From assembly GCA_964614795.1 (NCBI GenBank), contig CAZTME010000024.1, positions 1 to 14,017 of the forward strand: a stretch of DNA of 14,017 bases, written 5' to 3'. The notes beneath the pieces are model-generated. The model did not search any database, was not told the origin of the DNA, and saw nothing but the letters and a program-made list of their open reading frames with translations. Shown here piece after piece: positions 1 through 7,030 of this stretch (position 1 is its first letter; each line of letters begins with the position of its first letter). Position numbers and translations under genes: made by a program. The DNA is from CAZTME01 sp964614795 (GTDB lineage: Bacteria > Patescibacteriota > Microgenomatia > UBA1400 > PJMF01).

Positions 1-168
1 TATGTGGAATCGACGGAAATAACTACAAATAGCAACCATTTTGGTTACTTAAACTCTTTTTGTTTGGAATTGTTTTTTATATTGTCAATCCTAGAATTCG
101 GATCGTTTGTTTATTATGATTTTGATTTACTTTTGTGCATAAAAGCTATTTTAATATACCATCTTTAA
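1..168 (+). CDS. possible 3' end of an unknown gene (partial)
   Basis: Frame 1 is open from the left edge for 55 codons and stops at TAA 166-168; the other two plus-strand frames stop within about 40 bases. The encoded tail is rich in Phe, Leu, Ile and Tyr, with a hydrophobic stretch around residues 24-36 and another at the very end, so it could be the end of a membrane protein. No family is recognised. A 55-codon open frame can arise by chance in AT-rich DNA, and no start or upstream context is visible. Treat it as a possible fragment only. Confidence 0.22.
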   Translation, partial: YVESTEITTNSNHFGYLNSFCLELFFILSILEFGSFVYYDFDLLLCIKAILIYHL

Positions 169-241
169 ATCCCAGACTGTAAGGTAGTTTGGAGATTGAA
201 AAGTTGATGCGCAGTAGCGAAAGCTTTGCTTATAACAATCT

Positions 242-266
242 AAAAACCCGAGCGTAAGCTCGTGGG
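242..266 (-). terminator. second rho-independent terminator, minus strand
   Basis: On the minus strand a GC-rich hairpin (CGAGC paired with GCTCG across a TTAC loop, extended by C-G pairs next to a one-base bulge) is followed directly by five T (complement of 242-246). It lies just beyond a stronger terminator at 273-308, so the two form a tandem stop for the 337-2340 gene. Confidence 0.55.
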
Positions 267-272
267 AAGTTT

Positions 273-308
273 AAAAAAATGCGGCTGGGCTCCTTGGAGC
301 CCAGCCGC
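273..308 (-). terminator. strong rho-independent terminator of the C39-like gene
   Basis: Bases 281-293 and 296-308 are perfect inverted repeats of 13 bases, giving a very GC-rich stem of about 12 bp with a 4-base loop. On the minus strand the stem is followed by seven T (complement of 273-279). The stem begins 28 bases after the stop codon of the 337-2340 gene. There is no matching T run on the plus side, so it acts for the minus strand. Confidence 0.88.
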
Positions 309-336
309 AAAAACATTCCGGTGAGATAATCACCAA

Positions 337-2340
337 TTATTTTAGGCATGTTAAAGAAGCATGATGCAATTGAATAAATGCAGTTATTGTAATTTCTCTT
401 TTCCTTAATAAATTTACCAGCATTAAATGATTGTTTTTTAATGCATGCAATTTGGATTTCTTTTCTGTAGGAAGTTTTTGCATTTTATCCAGCAGAAGAA
501 GCTTTGCTTCATTGGAAATCTGTTTTTTCTTGTATAACTCCCTTATTAAGTTGGGTAAATAATTATCTTTGCATTCAAATTTTTTGTTTACCTTTGATGG
601 TTCGGGAGTAGCAGTGGGCGTTGGACTTGGCTGAGGAGAAATACTGGGACTGGGAGAAGGTGATGGGTTGGGACTTGGCTCTGGGGTTGAAGTAGGTTCT
701 GGTGTTGGACTTGGTTCTGGATTTAATGTCGGTTGAGGAGTTGAGCTGGGTTCGGGTGACGCTGTAGGTTGAGGAGTGACGGTTGGAGTAGGTGTGGGAT
801 TAGGTTTTTCAATTGAAAAATCACTTTTTCCATCTTCATCAATATTAATGACTATTGTTTCATCCTGCTTATATTCGTAATTTGCAACAGTCTGCATTCC
901 GCTGGTATTTATTGTTCTGATATTAACAAATTCATTTTCCAAAGGCACTTCAGCATAAATTCTATATTCACCAGAGTTTGGCTTAGCCCATTCTATTAAA
1001 GTTAAGTCTTTACTGAATTCTCCATTTGTTGGATTTTCTATCACATAGTTTGTATAGGTTGCATCCGATATTGGATTGTTATTGTTATCATTAAGTTGCA
1101 CTTTCATTGATGAAGGTGCCACAATTTCTAAGAATCTTAGATCAGTGAAACTGGGAATAAAGGTTCTAACGGAGAGCAAATTAGAATTGTGTTGGCTAAA
1201 CTTAGTATAAGTATATGCTGGATCAATGATTCTTAAGTCAAGAAGATTTTCAGTATATCCATTGCCAACCATGAAGTGGCCGGTTTTTTGAACAATAACA
1301 GGTTCGTTTAAATCAAGTCTCTTGATCCCTTCTTCTGTTAAGTTTGAATAACTTCCATCAGCTTTCAGACTGGTTTTTAATACTTGGTATTCTAGTGCTG
1401 GTGTTCCAGGAAAGGTGTTGGCGATTTCTTTTGCCAAAACTGTTAGAGCCGAAAATGAAACTAGGCCGGAGTCTGGTAAATATCCATTATTGTTTAACAT
1501 CCATTCGTTTACACTGAGTGGGTTTAAATCTTGACCATCCGGCATTGTTTTTAAACCATGATATCTCATTATCATCACTGCCGAGACAAGAGCGCACCCC
1601 CAATCGGAAAAGGTAATTTTGCCATTTTCAGTCCATTGCGAAGCATTTGCATACTCCATTGGTCCCCAGGGCTCTTGAAACTGCTTCAAGGGCTCAACAG
1701 CTAAAACTTTACCACCGTCGGGAACCGACACTACCAAGTTATCAAATGAAACGGAAGTGGGGAATGAAGCCCCAGTGCCCACTCTGAATCCAAATTGATA
1801 TTCATTTTTGTTTTTTAACGGATCTGTGAAATTAACTATTTGATTATTATCTATAAAAATATTAAAGTCAGAATTGATTTTTTGAATTTTTATACTTTTA
1901 ACATCTCCATTATTCCAGAAGTATTGTCCTTGACTAATATTTGAAACTTTTCCATTATCAACTGAGGCGAGATAATAATTCTGTCCAGAAATGTGCAGTT
2001 CAATAAAATTTGAAGTATCGATAAACTTAATTAATATATTTTTATCTTGACCCTGAAGTGGTTTCATGTCATACGTAATCAAATAGTCACTTGGTAATTT
2101 AATCAACTTGTTAGTTAAAACATTTACAGTATATTTTACTGGAATATATAAATTTAATTCTCCATTTGAAAAATTTACGTAAGAGGGATTTCCTTGAATT
2201 GTATGCCAATTTGAATTATTATCCCCACTTTCAAAATCCTCATTATAAGGTATATTCATAGCCAATAAATTCTTTGGAAAAATTACTCCAAAGACAAAAA
2301 ATGTAAATAATACAGACAATTGGGTTATGTATTTTTTCAT
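337..2340 (-). CDS. secreted multidomain protein with C39-like cysteine peptidase domain and Pro-rich linker
   Basis: The 667-residue protein is predicted to be exported: residues 1-28 form a signal peptide (MKK, hydrophobic core, then LLA before MNIP). Residues 30-207 are beta-rich and begin with a DFESG motif, like LamG/jelly-roll carbohydrate-binding modules. Residues 215-400 look like a C39-type papain-fold peptidase: QEPWG near 222-226, candidate nucleophile Cys249 in DWGCALVS, His355 in GHFMVGNGY and Asp373 in IDPAY. Residues 400-510 look like a beta domain. Residues 513-582 are almost all Pro, Ser, Thr and Glu, a wall-spanning type of linker. Residues 583-667 are basic and helical, with Cys590 and Cys665. 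The ATG lies only 17 bp from the divergent ATG of the next gene, and two terminators follow. The peptidase assignment rests on motifs, so activity and substrate are unknown; C39-like domains can also be inactive or act in binding. Confidence 0.75.
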   Translation of the reverse strand: MKKYITQLSVLFTFFVFGVIFPKNLLAMNIPYNEDFESGDNNSNWHTIQGNPSYVNFSNGELNLYIPVKYTVNVLTNKLIKLPSDYLITYDMKPLQGQDKNILIKFIDTSNFIELHISGQNYYLASVDNGKVSNISQGQYFWNNGDVKSIKIQKINSDFNIFIDNNQIVNFTDPLKNKNEYQFGFRVGTGASFPTSVSFDNLVVSVPDGGKVLAVEPLKQFQEPWGPMEYANASQWTENGKITFSDWGCALVSAVMIMRYHGLKTMPDGQDLNPLSVNEWMLNNNGYLPDSGLVSFSALTVLAKEIANTFPGTPALEYQVLKTSLKADGSYSNLTEEGIKRLDLNEPVIVQKTGHFMVGNGYTENLLDLRIIDPAYTYTKFSQHNSNLLSVRTFIPSFTDLRFLEIVAPSSMKVQLNDNNNNPISDATYTNYVIENPTNGEFSKDLTLIEWAKPNSGEYRIYAEVPLENEFVNIRTINTSGMQTVANYEYKQDETIVINIDEDGKSDFSIEKPNPTPTPTVTPQPTASPEPSSTPQPTLNPEPSPTPEPTSTPEPSPNPSPSPSPSISPQPSPTPTATPEPSKVNKKFECKDNYLPNLIRELYKKKQISNEAKLLLLDKMQKLPTEKKSKLHALKNNHLMLVNLLRKREITITAFIQLHHASLTCLK
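595..804 (-). repeat. Pro/Ser/Thr low-complexity coding repeat (linker)
   Basis: This encodes residues 513-582 of the C39-like protein, in which nearly every second residue is Pro, with short degenerate units of the PEPSPTP and PQPT kind. The imperfect short repeats make this a likely site of length variation between strains. Such segments usually act as extended, flexible stalks in exported proteins. Confidence 0.7.
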
Positions 2341-2357
2341 ATGAATTGGAATATATT

Positions 2358-3122
2358 ATGCAAACCTTACATTTAGTGTATGAAATTCATGTAAAATACG
2401 AATTGCTAAGATCCAGACTTTTGGATAATTTTAAATTCGCAGATTGGATTAAAACTTACAATTCTCAAAAAATATTCTTTCCAGATGAAAATTCACCTAA
2501 ATTCTGGGATGATCAATTTCAAAAAGAAAAAATCAATCACCCGATGGCAAATGATAGAAATACTATCGTTTCAAAAATTCTTAAAAATGCAAATTCAATA
2601 TTAAATATTGGTGTTGGGAGAGGTGATTTAGAAAAAATCCTACTTGCAAATAATTCGAAATCTAATTATTTGGGAACAGATATTACTCCTGAAAATATAA
2701 AAAATTTATCTGAAAATTATCCTAATAATAATTTTAAATTGTGCAAATTGAATGAACTCTTATTAATAAATAACTCATTTGATTTTGTATTATTATTGGA
2801 AATATATGAACATTTAAAGCCGTTGGTTGGTTTTTCTTTATTAAAAACAGTAAGAAGATTGCTAAATAAAGGTGGTAAGCTTATTATTTCAGTGCCTATT
2901 AATGAAAATCTCCCATCATTATTGCCAAACAATCCAAATGGACACATGAGAATATTATCAGAAAATCTCTTGATTAATGAATTGTACCTATGTGGATTTA
3001 ACACGATTTCAATTTACAGACTTACTTCATTTAGCAAATTTTATTATCTAAAAAAATTCATTAATATTTTTTTCCCCTTTAGAGATTTCAACAACATCAT
3101 CATTATTGCCCGGAAAAGGTGA
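2358..3122 (+). CDS. class I SAM-dependent methyltransferase
   Basis: The protein of 254 residues has a Rossmann-type methyltransferase core. Motif I NIGVGRGD is at 83-90, the ribose-binding acidic residue is probably Asp108 in GTD, EIYEHL at 148-153 resembles the post-II region of UbiE/MetW-like enzymes, and KGGKLIISVP lies at 171-180. The N-terminal 60 residues and the Phe/Ile-rich C-terminus are not recognised. A TTG at 2346 would add four residues; the ATG at 2358 is preferred, although neither has a clear Shine-Dalgarno site. Enzymes of this type in polysaccharide loci often methylate a sugar or glycan end; here the substrate is unknown and the link to the downstream GT4 and flippase is only by position. 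Base composition is extremely AT-rich. Confidence 0.75.
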   Translation: MQTLHLVYEIHVKYELLRSRLLDNFKFADWIKTYNSQKIFFPDENSPKFWDDQFQKEKINHPMANDRNTIVSKILKNANSILNIGVGRGDLEKILLANNSKSNYLGTDITPENIKNLSENYPNNNFKLCKLNELLLINNSFDFVLLLEIYEHLKPLVGFSLLKTVRRLLNKGGKLIISVPINENLPSLLPNNPNGHMRILSENLLINELYLCGFNTISIYRLTSFSKFYYLKKFINIFFPFRDFNNIIIIARKR

Positions 3123-3170
3123 TAGCTTTTCAATCAAAAATATTGCGACGCATAATTCTGACTATGTTTT

Positions 3171-3240
3171 TATATAGTTTAAGCCTAACAACTAACCTTT
3201 ATATATAGTTCTCCCCAAACCAGATTTCAGATTTACCTTG
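3171..3240 (+). repeat. 70-bp direct repeat, copy A
   Basis: Ungapped comparison with 3300-3369 gives 57 matches of 70 by hand count. The best-kept block is the first 30 bases (two differences), which contains AACAACTAACCTTT, and the last ten bases also match with one difference. Confidence 0.65.
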
Positions 3241-3299
3241 CAATAAACCAGATGAAGCGACCCTTAATAAAGCATCATTTTGTTTTGAGTATTCAATAT

Positions 3300-3369
3300 T
3301 ATATAGTTGAAGCTTAACAACTAACCTTTAAATATCGCTCTCTCAAAACCAACTGCTAGATTTACCTAG
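3300..3369 (+). repeat. 70-bp direct repeat, copy B
   Basis: Second copy of the repeat at 3171-3240, offset by 129 bases. The divergence is concentrated in the middle (positions 31-60 of the unit), while both ends are conserved. Confidence 0.65.
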
Positions 3370-3668
3370 ATCAAAAAAGATTAAAAGTCGGATAAAAAAT
3401 CTAATTTGAATATGTAGTTTCTATATAGATAGTCATCAGATTACGATACAAAAAACATAAGACCATATTATAAAAATCAAAATTCAGAAAATATCTGATT
3501 TTAATCTACTTATCGCACAATATCAGAACAATCCTTTCACTCATAATTTGTTCATTTTCTGGGTTACTAGCTACTTAAATCAACAATGACTACTAGCAGT
3601 TGCAAGCGTCTTGAAATTGTTTCAAAATCTATATCAAATTAACTCATTTTCTTATCGCGACAATTCTT

Positions 3669-3851
3669 ATGAGTAAAATAAATCACTTTATCAACCAACT
3701 TAGTTTCTTAGGTTTGCTATACTTCTTCAATCGGCCCAAAAAAATTATGAGTTGGTCTAACCAGATGGGAAATTTATTTATCAAAGTTTATCAGTTTTTA
3801 TCTGACAAAAAACTCACTCACTTCAACAAAAATGAATATAAGCTCAATTAA
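3669..3851 (+). CDS. hypothetical 60-residue protein (doubtful)
   Basis: An ATG-to-TAA frame of 60 codons ends five bases before the ATG of the GT4 glycosyltransferase, in the same direction. The product is basic with an amphipathic or hydrophobic stretch (LSFLGLLYFF) near residues 11-20. There is no Shine-Dalgarno site before the ATG and no family is recognised. It may be a small gene translated with the glycosyltransferase, the remnant of a longer protein, or a chance frame after the non-coding region. Confidence 0.3.
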   Translation: MSKINHFINQLSFLGLLYFFNRPKKIMSWSNQMGNLFIKVYQFLSDKKLTHFNKNEYKLN

Positions 3852-3856
3852 TTAAA

Positions 3857-4945
3857 ATGCAATCAAAAACTATCGTACATCTTTGTCGTCGCTTCTACCC
3901 AGAAATCGGTGGAGTAGAGAAACACGTTTATCGAATATCACAAGAAATGATCAAGGACGGGCATCGAGTAATTATCATCACTCTTCAGCCATCCGATATA
4001 ACTGAAGAATCAAAAAATGTAAAAAAAATCTTTGACGACCATCAAGAAACCAAACAAAATCAACTCACAATTTATCGAATTCATTCAACTAACAATTCAA
4101 GCTGGCAGTATAAAAAATCAATTTGGCACTGGTTTTTAAAAAATCGTCAAATACTCAAAGAAGCGGATATCATTCAAGTTCATGATGTATTCTGGTGGAT
4201 AATTCCAATTTATCCGTGGTTAAGAAAAAAATTATTTATGACTTTTCATGGCTATGAACAAATACCGCTAACTCAAAAACAAAAATTTTGGCATCAAGTA
4301 GCTCATAAATTGACTCGGGCAAGCTTGGCAATTGGAGGATTTCATGAAAAATGGTATGGAGTAAAAGCGGATATTGTGTGTTTTGGAGCCGTAGATTCAT
4401 TAATGAATACCGAGCGAAAATCAAAAAATATTGATAATCAATTGAAAATTTTATACTTAGGCCGCATGGAACATGATGTTGGATTGATGCAATATCTAAG
4501 AGGTTTAAAAAAAACAATTGACAGTGGAAAAATAAAGAAGAAAATCATTTTGGAAATAGTGGGGGAGGGCAGTTTAGAAAAAGAGGCGAAAAAATATGTT
4601 GCGGAGAATAATCTTCCGGTCATATTTCTTGGAAAAATAGAAAATGCCAGCTCCCTTATTGACCACTACGATTTGCTCTTTGCTTCTCAATACCTAGTAA
4701 TTCTTGAAGGCTTAGCTGTAGGAAAACCGATTATTGCTTTTGCAGGAAATCAGTTTAAAGAGGATTATTTGCTTCAAACGCCCTTCGCCGATTGGATTAA
4801 CATATTCTCAATGTCATATGAATTAGCTGAAAAAATTCTAGTTACTCCTAATTTGAAACTTGTGAATAAAGCACAAGAATGGGCCAAATCTCAAACATGG
4901 CAAAAAATGGTTGAAAATTATTATCAAATATGGAGATTGAATTAA
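3857..4945 (+). CDS. GT4-family glycosyltransferase
   Basis: This 362-residue protein has the two-domain GT-B pattern of family 4 retaining glycosyltransferases. The N-terminal acceptor domain opens with PEIGGVEKHV (15-24), including the Gly-Gly loop, and has HGYE at 131-134. The donor-nucleotide domain starts near 196 with ILYLGRME, then VGEGS at 235-239 and LEGLAVGKPIIAF at 283-295. The family EX7E motif is incomplete: Glu284 is present, but the position eight residues before it is Ala276. The enzyme probably adds a sugar from a nucleotide-sugar donor to a lipid-linked or surface glycan at the cytoplasmic face; donor and acceptor are unknown. No clear Shine-Dalgarno site precedes the ATG. 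It lies between the methyltransferase and the flippase. Confidence 0.85.
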   Translation: MQSKTIVHLCRRFYPEIGGVEKHVYRISQEMIKDGHRVIIITLQPSDITEESKNVKKIFDDHQETKQNQLTIYRIHSTNNSSWQYKKSIWHWFLKNRQILKEADIIQVHDVFWWIIPIYPWLRKKLFMTFHGYEQIPLTQKQKFWHQVAHKLTRASLAIGGFHEKWYGVKADIVCFGAVDSLMNTERKSKNIDNQLKILYLGRMEHDVGLMQYLRGLKKTIDSGKIKKKIILEIVGEGSLEKEAKKYVAENNLPVIFLGKIENASSLIDHYDLLFASQYLVILEGLAVGKPIIAFAGNQFKEDYLLQTPFADWINIFSMSYELAEKILVTPNLKLVNKAQEWAKSQTWQKMVENYYQIWRLN

Positions 4946-5136
4946 AACAAGGTGGGGAATCTGGAATAATTAAGAGATGTTTGAAATCAAATCGTTACAA
5001 AATGATAATTGCATTGATAATAAATTACATTGTCATTTATACGTCTAGTTGAATAATCAAAATTACATAAGATTTATGATCAAAATCATTCAAATTTATA
5101 TCTTGAAACGTGTGTGGAATGTGAGATGATTTATCT

Positions 5137-5144
5137 GGAGAAAG
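5137..5144 (+). promoter_or_regulatory. Shine-Dalgarno site of the flippase gene
   Basis: GGAGAAAG ends nine bases before the ATG at 5154. It is one of the clearer ribosome binding sites in the window and supports that start. Confidence 0.55.
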
Positions 5145-5153
5145 AAATTAAAT

Positions 5154-6374
5154 ATGGGTTATAGTAACAAAGCAATTTCAGGAATATCTTGGTTAATCTT
5201 ACTTCGTGGTTTAATAAGAGGCCTGACTTTTGCCAGAATGTTAGTCTTGGCTAGAATTCTTACTCCTGCCCAATTTGGAAGTTTTGGTGTTGCTACTCTA
5301 GTACTTTCATTCGTAGAAGTAATAACCGAAACAGGAGTTAATGTTGTTTTAATTCAAGAGGATAAAAAGAAATTTTATCAATATCTCAACTCTGCATGGG
5401 TGGTTTCCATTATGAGAGGAATTATAATTTCCCTAAGTATTGTATTAGCCACTCCATTGATTGTCCAATTCTTTCAAAGTCCAGATTCATTATCATTACT
5501 TTTTGCCATTTCTTTAGTGCCTCTCATCAAGGGCTTTATCAATCCCAGCATAGTTCTTTTTCAAAAAGATTTGCAATTCAAAAATGAAGTCTATTTTCGA
5601 AGCATAATCATTGTTTCGGGAACAATCACCGTTTTGTTAACTGCATTTTTATTGAGATCTCCAATGGCTTTAATCATTGGCATGCTGGTTGAAGCCGGCT
5701 TAGAAGTTATTTTATCTTTCATTATATTCAAACATAAACCCTCGCTTTCATTTAAAAAAGAAGATTTCATGTTCGTATTTCATAGGGGAAAGTGGATAAC
5801 TCTTGCTGGTATATTTAATTATTTTCACCAGCAACTGGATGATATTGTAGTAGGTAGAAAGTTTCAAGTTCAAGACTTAGGCTTTTATCAAATGGCTTAT
5901 CGATTAGCTATGCTTCCAATTACTGAAGTGGCAGATGTTTTCAATAAAGTATCATTTCCCATTTATACCAAAATTTCAAACGACAAATCCAGATTAAGAT
6001 CTGCATTTATTAAAACTACTACTGTGATACTTTTATTGAGTGCAGGATTCACTTTTCTCATTTCAGCATTTCCGGAAATTATCATCAATATTCTTTTAGG
6101 ATCGCAGTGGATATCAATCGTCAATTTATTGCCAATTTTGGGATTTACCGGATTAATCAGATCGATAACAGTAGCATCTTATCCTCTCTTTCTTTCGTTA
6201 AAGTATCAAAAATATATCACCAATGTTACCCTAGTAAGCGTCATCACTTTGGCCATTAGCATTTATCCTTTTACAACATGGTGGCAATTACCTGGCGCGG
6301 CATACTCTGCTTTATTGGCAACCTCTCTAGCTTTACCTTTATCAATTATTTATACTGTTAAATTGTTGAAATAG
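5154..6374 (+). CDS. oligosaccharide flippase, MOP superfamily (Wzx/WzxC-like)
   Basis: The 406-residue protein is almost wholly hydrophobic, with about 11-12 predicted membrane helices. The N-terminus has the usual family pattern: ISWLILLRGLIRG in helix 1, then LARILTPAQFGSFGVATLV (33-51) and an ETGV motif near 59-62. A region around 225-250 (HQQLDDIVVGRK, then DLGFYQMAYRLA) matches the conserved second-half start of WzxC-like polysaccharide transporters. Its role would be moving a lipid-linked oligosaccharide across the membrane. It is rather shorter than WzxC proteins (about 480 residues), and the reading frame ends soon after the last helix, without a long tail. Two hundred and eight bases separate it from the GT4 gene, and a good Shine-Dalgarno site precedes it. 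Confidence 0.85.
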   Translation: MGYSNKAISGISWLILLRGLIRGLTFARMLVLARILTPAQFGSFGVATLVLSFVEVITETGVNVVLIQEDKKKFYQYLNSAWVVSIMRGIIISLSIVLATPLIVQFFQSPDSLSLLFAISLVPLIKGFINPSIVLFQKDLQFKNEVYFRSIIIVSGTITVLLTAFLLRSPMALIIGMLVEAGLEVILSFIIFKHKPSLSFKKEDFMFVFHRGKWITLAGIFNYFHQQLDDIVVGRKFQVQDLGFYQMAYRLAMLPITEVADVFNKVSFPIYTKISNDKSRLRSAFIKTTTVILLLSAGFTFLISAFPEIIINILLGSQWISIVNLLPILGFTGLIRSITVASYPLFLSLKYQKYITNVTLVSVITLAISIYPFTTWWQLPGAAYSALLATSLALPLSIIYTVKLLK

Positions 6375-6476
6375 ATTAACTATCTACTTATAATTTGTTT
6401 GAATTATTCTTCATTCAGATCTTAATAACTTGTGGTTTATTAATTGATCAATTGGGCTTTAATAGAATTTAAAAAA

Positions 6477-6695
6477 CTATATTTTCTCTATTTCTTTTAA
6501 ATCTTTATCAGGAAGATAGATAATTAAGAGACCGATCGCTATTCCCAGTATTGCCGTCCACAAATGACTACCTCCAAATAGCCACTTATCTAATTCATCT
6601 AAAACGTACCAAATACCTCGCCAAATTAAAACAATCCCAATCACAATAGATAAATTTTTAGCTAAATAACTTGGATTAATAATTTTTTTTAGCAT
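6477..6695 (-). CDS. small two-helix membrane protein (CPR-type hypothetical)
   Basis: The product has two hydrophobic helices (LSIVIGIVLIWRGIWYVL and WTAILGIAIGLLIIYLP) joined by a short polar loop DELDKWLFGGSH, and a charged tail PDKDLKEIEKI. From memory, the pattern WRGIWY...DK.LFGGSH.WTAILG recurs in small hypothetical proteins of CPR genomes; function is unknown. Two in-frame ATGs are possible. The one at 6710 gives 77 residues but has no Shine-Dalgarno site. The one at 6695 gives 72 residues and has AAGGAG immediately upstream, although only three bases away, which is tight. The later start is chosen, with modest confidence. It converges with the flippase gene. Confidence 0.7.
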   Translation of the reverse strand: MLKKIINPSYLAKNLSIVIGIVLIWRGIWYVLDELDKWLFGGSHLWTAILGIAIGLLIIYLPDKDLKEIEKI

Positions 6696-6710
6696 AATCT
6701 CCTTTTTCAT

Positions 6711-7030
6711 TATTAGACTTGTAACACAATAATAACACGATCATTTTGCTCATCTTTTTTTCATTATCTGTAGTGATACTTGCTCCTCTTACTTGCTTTA
6801 GATACCATCAGTCGTAAAACCCTTTTAAATGTGCCAAAAATCCAAATTAAATTCATTCGTGTTCATATTGAAATACAAATCTATTGTTAATCATACATCA
6901 AAATTGACCATCTGATTTAATAATCAACTTCTTCACAAGTTTTGTCAAACTTAAGTCCAAGTGGTAAATATCTAAGAATTGAATTCTTCATTTTAAAACA
7001 TAATTGTATCTTTTTGCCACACTCGTTCAT
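6711..7030. other. 320-bp intergenic region, no gene seen
   Basis: This lies between ddl and the small membrane protein, both on the minus strand. No reading frame of note or RNA gene was found. A TATTAT box on the minus strand (6729-6734) is a possible -10 for the small membrane protein gene, without a convincing -35. A 15-base near-palindrome (AAGAATTGAATTCTT) lies around 6974-6988, but it has no T run and is not a terminator. Confidence 0.4.

Larger units (their letters stand above)
3123..3668. other. 546-bp intergenic region without a recognisable gene
   Basis: No convincing reading frame or RNA gene was seen. It holds a pair of diverged 70-base direct repeats (3171-3240 and 3300-3369) and is otherwise AT-rich unique sequence. 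A third, weak match to the first ten bases of the repeat occurs at 3411-3420. The gap is long compared with the tight spacing in most of the window and may be a decayed gene. Confidence 0.5.

Noticed and set aside
2717..3004. 95-codon minus-strand frame inside the methyltransferase
   Set aside because: It is wholly antisense to a gene with clear methyltransferase motifs; the frame is open only because of AT-rich codon use.
3123..3668. Possible CRISPR array in the repeat-bearing gap
   Set aside because: There are only two clear copies, they are diverged and 70 bp long with a 59-bp spacer, and no cas gene is nearby.
4236..4623. Minus-strand frames of 93 and 61 codons inside the GT4 gene
   Set aside because: Antisense to a conserved glycosyltransferase, without motifs or ribosome binding sites.
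4930..5052. 40-codon frame overlapping the end of the GT4 gene, with a hydrophobic C-terminal half
   Set aside because: It has no ribosome binding site and no recognised pattern, and a frame of this length is expected by chance; it could still be a small membrane peptide.
6442..6453. 12-bp perfect palindrome AATTGATCAATT between the convergent flippase and small membrane protein genes
   Set aside because: It has no loop and no T run, and it is all A/T except the central GATC, so it does not qualify as a terminator; possibly chance.
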